NCBI RefSeq assembly: GCF_015706575.1
Contig: NW_024037062.1
Coordinates: 9,792,811-9,856,810, forward strand
Source: Patiria miniata
Taxonomy: Eukaryota > Echinodermata > Asteroidea > Valvatida > Asterinidae
Length of the DNA: 64,000 nucleotides
Reading direction: 5' to 3'
Part shown: piece by piece, positions 57,300 through 64,000 of the stretch
Layout: each line of letters opens with the position of its first letter
Position numbering within the stretch: the first letter of the stretch is position 1
Program-made: the position numbers and the translations under genes
Notes under the pieces: generated by a model
Seen by the model: only the letters and a program-made list of their open reading frames with translations
Database searches by the model: none
What the model was told of the DNA's origin: nothing

Positions 57300-60200
57300 C
57301 CCCTTTAATAGCACATCTGTCTAGTAATCGATTGTGAATGCGTTCTAAGGCCCTTGAGACATCTTTCTAGCAACTTTCAAGAAATTTCATTTTTTGGCCA
57401 AAATTGAAAAAAATGCAAGGGGTTAGCCTTACATTTTTAGTCAAAATCGGCCAAAAATTGACTTTTCTCAAAACAAGGCAGAAATTCATCTGGATGCAAG
57501 AGGAACATGAATCAATACTCTTACACGCATAATTTTGAAGATTTGGGAAAAAAATCAGCAATTTTTGGAGGAAAACAATTAATTTTTGAGCGATTTTACC
57601 TTCATTTTTCGACGAAATTTTTCCTTTAATAGCACATCTGTCCAGTAATCGATTGGGAATACGTTCTAGGGCCCTTAGGACACCTTTCTAGCAACTTTCA
57701 AGAAATTTCATTTTTTGGCCAAAATTGAAAAAAATACAAGGGGTTAGCCTTACATTTTTAGTCAAAATCGGCCAAAAATTGACTTTTCTCAAAACAAGGC
57801 AGAAATTCATCTGGATGCTAGAGGAACATGAATCAATACTCTTACACGCATAATTTTGAAGATTTGGGCAAAAATCAGCAATTTTTGGAGGAAAAAAGTT
57901 AATTTTTGAGCGATTTTACCTTCATTTTTCGACGAAATTTTTTCCTTTAATAGCACATCTGTCCAGTAATCGATTGGGAATGCGTTCAAGGGCCCTTAGG
58001 ACACCTTTCTAGCAACTTTCAAGAAATTTCATTTTTTGGCCAAAATTGAAAAAAAATACAAGGGGTTAGCCTTACATTTTTAGTCAAAATCGGCCAAAAA
58101 TTGACTTTTCTCAAAACAAGGCAGAAATTCATCTGGATGCAAGAGGAACATGAATCAATACTCTTACACGCATAATTTTGAAGATTTGGGCAAAAATCAG
58201 CAATTTTTGGAGGAAAAAAGTTAATTTTTGAGCGATTTTACCTTCATTTTTCGACGAAATTTTTTCCTTTAATAGCACATCTGTCCAGTAATCGATTGGG
58301 AATGCGTTCAAGGGCCCTTAGGACACCTTTCTAGCAACTTTCAAGAAATTTCATTTTTTGGCCAAAATTGAAAAAAATACAAGGGGTTAGCCTTACATTT
58401 TTAGTCAAAATCGGCCAAAAATTGACTTTTCTCAAAACAAGGCAGAAATTCATCTGGATGCAAGAGGAACATGAATCAATACTCTTACACGCATAATTTT
58501 GAAGATTTGGGCCAAAATCAGCAATTTTTGGAGGAAAAAAGTTAATTTTTGAGCGATTTTACCTTTAATTTTTCGACGAAATTTTTCCCTTTAATAGCAC
58601 ATCTGTCCAGTAATCGATTGGGAATACGTTCTAGGGCCCTTAGGACACCTTTCTAGCAACTTTCAAGAAATTTCATTTTTTGGCCAAAATTGAAAAAAAT
58701 ACAAGGGGTTAGCCTTACATTTTTAGTCAAAATCGGCCAAAAATTGACTTTTCTCAAAACAAGGCAGAAATTCATCTGGATGCAAGAGGAACATGAATCA
58801 ATACTCTTACACGCATAATTTTGAAGATTTGGGCAAAAATCAGCAATTTTTGGAAGAAAAAAGTTAATTTTTGAGCGATTTTACCTTTAATTTTTCGACG
58901 AAATTTTTCCCTTTAATAGCACATCTGTCCAGTAATCGATTGGGAATACGTTCTAGGGCCCTTAGGACACCTTTCTAGCAACTTTCAAGAAATTTCATTT
59001 TTTGGCCAAAATTGAAAAAAATACAAGGGGTTAGCCTTACATTTTTAGTCAAAATCGGCCAAAAATTGACTTTTCTCAAAACAAGGCAGAAATTCATCTG
59101 GATGCAAGAGGAACATGAATCAATACTCTTACACGCATAATTTTGAAGATTTGGGCCAAAATCAGCAATTTTTGGAGGAAAAAAGTTAATTTTTGAGCGA
59201 TTTTACCTTTAATTTTTCGACGAAATTTTTCCCTTTAATAGCACATCTGTCCAGTAATCGATTGGGAATACGTTCTAGGGCCCTTAGGACACCTTTCTAG
59301 CAACTTTCAAGAAATTTCATTTTTTGGCCAAAATTGAAAAAAATACAAGGGGTTAGCCTTACATTTTTAGTCAAAATCGGCCAAAAATTGACTTTTCTCA
59401 AAACAAGGCAGAAATTCATCTGGATGCAAGAGGAACATGAATCAATACTCTTACACGCATAATTTTGAAGATTTGGGCAAAAATCAGCAATTTTTGGAAG
59501 AAAAAAGTTAATTTTTGAGCGATTTTACCTTTAATTTTTCGACGAAATTTTTCCCTTTAATAGCACATCTGTCCAGTAATCGATTGGGAATACGTTCTAG
59601 GGCCCTTAGGACACCTTTCTAGCAACTTTCAAGAAATTTCATTTTTTGGCCAAAATTGAAAAAAATACAAGGGGTTAGCCTTACATTTTTAGTCAAAATC
59701 GGCCAAAAATTGACTTTTCTCAAAACAAGGCAGAAATTCATCTGGATGCAAGAGGAACATGAATCAATACTCTTACACGCATAATTTTGAAGATTTGGGC
59801 CAAAATCAGCAATTTTTGGAGGAAAAAAGTTAATTTTTGAGCGATTTTACCTTTAATTTTTCGACGAAATTTTTCCCTTTAATAGCACATCTGTCCAGTA
59901 ATCGATTGGGAATACGTTCTAGGGCCCTTAGGACACCTTTCTAGCAACTTTCAAGAAATTTCATTTTTTGGCCAAAATTGAAAAAAATGCAAGGGGTTAG
60001 CCTTACATTTTTAGTCAAAATCGGCCAAAAATTGACTTTTCTCAAAACAAGGCAGAAATTCATCTGGATGCTAGAGGAACATGAATCAATACTCTTACAC
60101 GCATAATTTTGAAGATTTGGGCAAAAATCAGCAATTTTTGGAGGAAAAAAGTTAATTTGTGAGCGATTTTACCTTCATTTTTCGACGAAATTTTTCCCTT

Positions 60201-63045
60201 TAATAGCACATCTGTCCAGTAATCGATGGGGAATGCGTTCTAGGGCCCTTAGGACACCTTTCTAGCAACTTTCAAGAAATTTCATTTTTTGGCCAAAATT
60301 GAAAAAAATGCAAGGGGTTAGCCTTACATTTTTAGTCAAAATCGGCCAAAAATTGACTTTTCTCAAAACAAGGCAGAAATTCATCTGGATGCTAGAGGAA
60401 CATGAATCAATACTCTTACACGCATAATTTTGAAGATTTGGGCAAAAATCAGCAATTTTTGGAGGAAAAAAGTTAATTTTTGAGCGATTTTACCTTCATT
60501 TTTCGACGAAATTTTTCCCTTTAATAGCACATCTGTCCAGTAATCGATGGGGAATGCGTTCTAGGGCCCTTAGGACACCTTTCTAGCAACTTTCAAGAAA
60601 TTTCATTTTTTGGCCAAAATTGAAAAAAATGCAAGGGGTTAGCCTTACATTTTTAGTCAAAATCGGCCAAAAATTGACTTTTCTCAAAACAAGGCAGAAA
60701 TTCATCTGGATGCTAGAGGAACATGAATCAATACTCTTACACGCATAATTTTGAAGATTTGGGCAAAAATCAGCAATTTTTGGAGGAAAAAAGTAAATTT
60801 TTGAGCGATTTTACCTTCATTTTTCGACGAAATTTTTCCCTTTAATAGCACATCTGTCCAGTAATCGATTGGGAATGCGTTCTAGGGCCCTTAGGACACC
60901 TTTCTAGCAACTTTCAAGAAATTTCATTTTTTGGCCAAAATTGAAAAAAATACAAGGGGTTAGCCTTACATTTTTAGTCAAAATCGGCCAAAAATTGACT
61001 TTTCTCAAAACAAGGCAGAAATTCATCTGGATGCAAGAGGAACATGAATCAATACTCTTACACGCATAATTTTGAAGATTTGGGCCAAAATCAGCAATTT
61101 TTGGAGGAAAAAAGTTAATTTTTGAGCGATTTTACCTTTAATTTTTCGACGAAATTTTTCCCTTTAATAGCACATCTGTCCAGTAATCGATTGGGAATAC
61201 GTTCTAGGGCCCTTAGGACACCTTTCTAGCAACTTTCAAGAAATTTCATTTTTTTGGCCAAAATTGAAAAAAATACAAGGGGTTAGCCTTACATTTTTAG
61301 TCGAAATCGGCCAAAAATTGACTTTTCTCAAAACAAGGCAGAAATTCATCTGGATGCTAGAGGAACATGAATCAATACTCTTACACGCATAATTTTGAAG
61401 ATTTGGGCAAAAATCAGCAATTTTTGGAGGAAAAAAGTAAATTTTTGAGCGATTTTACCTTCATTTTTCGATGAAATTTTTCCCTTTAATAGCACATCTG
61501 TCCAGTAATCGATGGGGAATGCGTTCTAGGGCCCTTAGGACACCTTTCTAGCAACTTTCAAGAAATTTCATTTTTTGGCCAAAATTGAAAAAAATGCAAG
61601 GGGTTAGCCTTACATTTTTAGTCAAAATCGGCCAAAAATTGACTTTTCTCAAAACAAGGCAGAAATTCATCTGGATGCAAGAGGAACATGAATCAAGACT
61701 CTTACACGCATAATTTTGAAGATTTGGGCAAAAATCAGCAATTTTTGGGGGAAAAAAAATTAATTTTTGAGCGATTTTACCTTCATTTTTCGACGAAATT
61801 TTTCCTTTAATAGCACATCTGTCCAGTAATCGATTGGGAATACGTTCTAGGGCCCTTAGGACACCTTTCTAGCAACTTTCAAGAAATTTCATTTTTTGGC
61901 CAAAATTGAAAAAAATACAAGGGGTTAGCCTTACATTTTTAGTCAAAATCGGCCAAAAATTGACTTTTCTCAAAACAAGGCAGAAATTCATCTGGATGCA
62001 AGAGGAACATGAATCAATACTCTTACACGCATAATTTTGAAGATTTGGGCAAAAATCAGCATTTTTTTGAGGAAAAAAGTTAATTTTTGAGCGATTTTAC
62101 CTTCATTTTTCGACGAAATTTTTCCCTTTAATAGCACATCTGTCCAGTAATCGATTGGGAATACGTTCTAGGGCCCTTAGGACACCTTTTTAGCAACTTT
62201 CAAGAAATTTCATTTTTTGGCCAAAATTGAAAAAAATACAAGGGGTTAGCCTTACATTTTCAGTCAAAATCGGCCAAAAATTGACTTTTCTCAAAACGAG
62301 GCAGAAATTCATCTGGATGCAAGAGGAACATGAATCACACTCGTACACGCATAATTTTGAAGATTTGGGCAAAACTCAGCAATTTTTGGAGGAAAAAAGT
62401 AAATTTTTGAGCGATTTTACCTTCATTTTTCGACGAAATTTTTCCCTTTAATAGCACATCTGTCCAGTAATTGATTGGGAATGCGTTCAAGGGCCCTTAG
62501 GAACACCTTTCTAGCAACTTTCAAGAAATTTCATTTTTTGGCCAAAATTGAAAAAAATGCAAGGGGTTAGCCTTACATTTTTAGTCAAAATCGGCCAAAA
62601 ATTGACTTTTCTCAAAACAAGGCAGAAATTCATCTGGATGCAAGAGGAACATGAATCAATACTCTTACACGCATAATTTTGAAGATTTGGGCAAAAATCA
62701 GCAATTTTTGGAGGAAAAAATTAATTTTTGAGCGATTTTACCTTCATTTTTTGACGAAATTTTTCCCTTTAATAGCACATCTGTCCAGTAATCGATTGGG
62801 AATGCGTTCTAGGGCCCTTAGGACACCTTTCTAGCAACTTTCAAGAAATTTCATTTTTGGGACAAATTGGAAAGAAATGCAAGGGGTTAGCCTTACATTT
62901 TTAGTCAAAATCGGCCAAAAATTGACTTTTCTCAAATAAGGCAGAAGTTCATCTGGATGCAAGAGGAACATAAATCAATACTTTTACATGCATAATTTTA
63001 AACATGTTGGCAAAAATCATCGATTCTTAGAGAAAAATTTTAAAT
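57300..63045 (+). repeat. 321/322-bp satellite array, 18 copies
   Basis: The motif GCACATCTGTCCAGTAATCG starts at 57311, 57632, 57953, 58275, 58597, 58919, 59241, 59563, 59885, 60206, 60527, 60848, 61170, 61492, 61813, 62134, 62454 and 62775, a period of 320-322. Inner units are nearly identical; the first and last are more diverged. The unit is AT-rich and has no long ORF; the repeated 60-codon minus frames are artefacts. Confidence 0.95.
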
Positions 63046-63195
63046 TATGGAAAAATTTGCTTTTGCCCCCTTTTGATCAAAATCCAAGGCTAACCACTAA
63101 CCGTTTTAATTCCTGGATAAAATTTTGTTTTGCCCCTTTTTGATAAAAATGTAAGGCTAACCCCTTGCCATTTTCAACTTTCTAAGAAAAAACCA
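63046..63195 (+). repeat. 68-bp array, two plus-oriented units after the satellite
   Basis: TTTTGCCCCCTTTTGATCAA, CCAAGGCTAACCACTAACCG and a second unit TTTTGCCCCTTTTTGATAAA have the same orientation as the left block. The 321-bp array is therefore embedded in one 68-bp array. Confidence 0.85.
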
Positions 63196-63204
63196 GGTTT
63201 TTTT

Positions 63205-64000
63205 TATATATATATTTAAAATGATCAAAAAGAGGGGAAAAAAACACATTTTTATCAGTAAGTAGAAAGTAGATAAACAGTAAGTAGTTAGCCTTGCATT
63301 TTTATCAAAAGAGGCCAAAAACAAAATTTAATCAAAAATTTAAAACAGTAAGGGGTTAGACTTGCATTTTTATCAAAAAAGGGCAAAAACAAATTTTATC
63401 AAAAATTGAAAATGGTAAGGGGTTAGCCTTGCACTTTTATCAAAAAGGAGCAAAAACAAAATTGTATTCAAAATTCAAAACAGTAAGGGGTTAGACTTGC
63501 ATTTTTATCAAAAAAGGGCAAAACCAAATTTTTATCAAAAATTGAAAGTGGTAAGGGGTTAGCCTTGCATTTTTATCAAAAGGGCCAAAATCACATTTGC
63601 TTTCCAAAATTGAAAACGGTAAGGGGTTAGCCTTGCATTTTTATCAAAAAGGGGCAAAAAACAAAATTGTATCCAAAATTTAAAACAGTAAAGGGTTAGA
63701 CTTGCATTTTTATCAAAAAAGGGCAAAAACAATTTTTTATCAAAAATTGAAAATGGTAAGGGGTTAGCCTTGCATTTTTATCAAAAAGGGGCAAAAACTA
63801 AATTTTATCCAATATTTAAAACGGTAAAAGGATAGCCTTGCATTTTTATCAAAAAGGGGCAAAAACAACATGTTATCCAAAATTGAAAACGGTAAGGGGT
63901 TAGCCTTGCATTTTTATCAAAAAGGGGAAAAAACTAAATTTTATCCAACATTCAAAACGGTAAGTGGTGAGCCTTGCATTTTTATCAAAAAGGGGCAAAA
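63205..64000 (-). repeat. 68-bp tandem array, inverted block, runs off the window
   Basis: About 11 units of GGTAAGGGGTTAGCCTTGCA and TTTTTATCAAAAAGGGGCAA, the exact inverse of the left block unit. The switch lies in a TATATATATATTTAAAATG stretch near 63,200. The end is beyond the window. Confidence 0.92.

Noticed and set aside
57807..62451. Repeated 60-74-codon open frames in the satellite
   Set aside because: They recur at the satellite period and are simple by-products of an AT-rich repeat; no protein features.

Overview
The window is eukaryotic genomic DNA from a metazoan, most likely an invertebrate deuterostome. An echinoderm, hemichordate or similar is an inference from the gene set, from tRNA-derived SINEs and from abundant small DNA transposons; no species can be named. 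Genes have long repeat-filled introns with canonical GT-AG junctions, and codon phases close exactly across every junction I modelled. || Layout: 1-5,030 is intergenic, with one cysteine-rich open segment of unknown identity and several hairpins. 5,079-18,605 (minus) is a four-coding-exon rhabdomeric-type opsin (482 aa) with a proposed non-coding first exon and TATA box about 5.8 kb upstream of the start codon. 18,610-22,135 is intergenic, rich in MITEs. 22,136-33,849 (plus) is a complete eight-exon DDI1/DDI2 gene (452 aa; UBL, helical domain, retropepsin-like protease, UBA). 33,850-37,917 is intergenic. 37,918-41,507 (plus) is a compact two-exon metabotropic glutamate receptor-like class C GPCR (850 aa) with a TATA box just upstream and a poly(A) signal downstream. 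42,636-~53,160 (minus) is an eleven-exon (ten coding) three-domain gelsolin-family protein of the fragmin/severin type (371 aa). 53,170-64,000 has no recognisable gene and ends in a large composite satellite. || The four genes do not form a pathway. Two are GPCRs (light and glutamate-like sensing), one is a ubiquitin-linked protease and one is an actin-severing protein. The unusual part is the repeat biology: several TTAA-flanked MITEs (three of one family in three different introns of DDI), two hAT-type elements with exact 8-bp target duplications, nested insertions, a 1.3-kb foldback element, and the terminal satellite. That satellite has a 321-bp unit in 18 copies, with a local dimeric ABABA pattern, set inside a 68-bp array. 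The 68-bp array switches strand near 63,200, and an old isolated 321-like monomer lies 3 kb upstream. All assignments come from reading the sequence and from recall of protein families; no database search was run.
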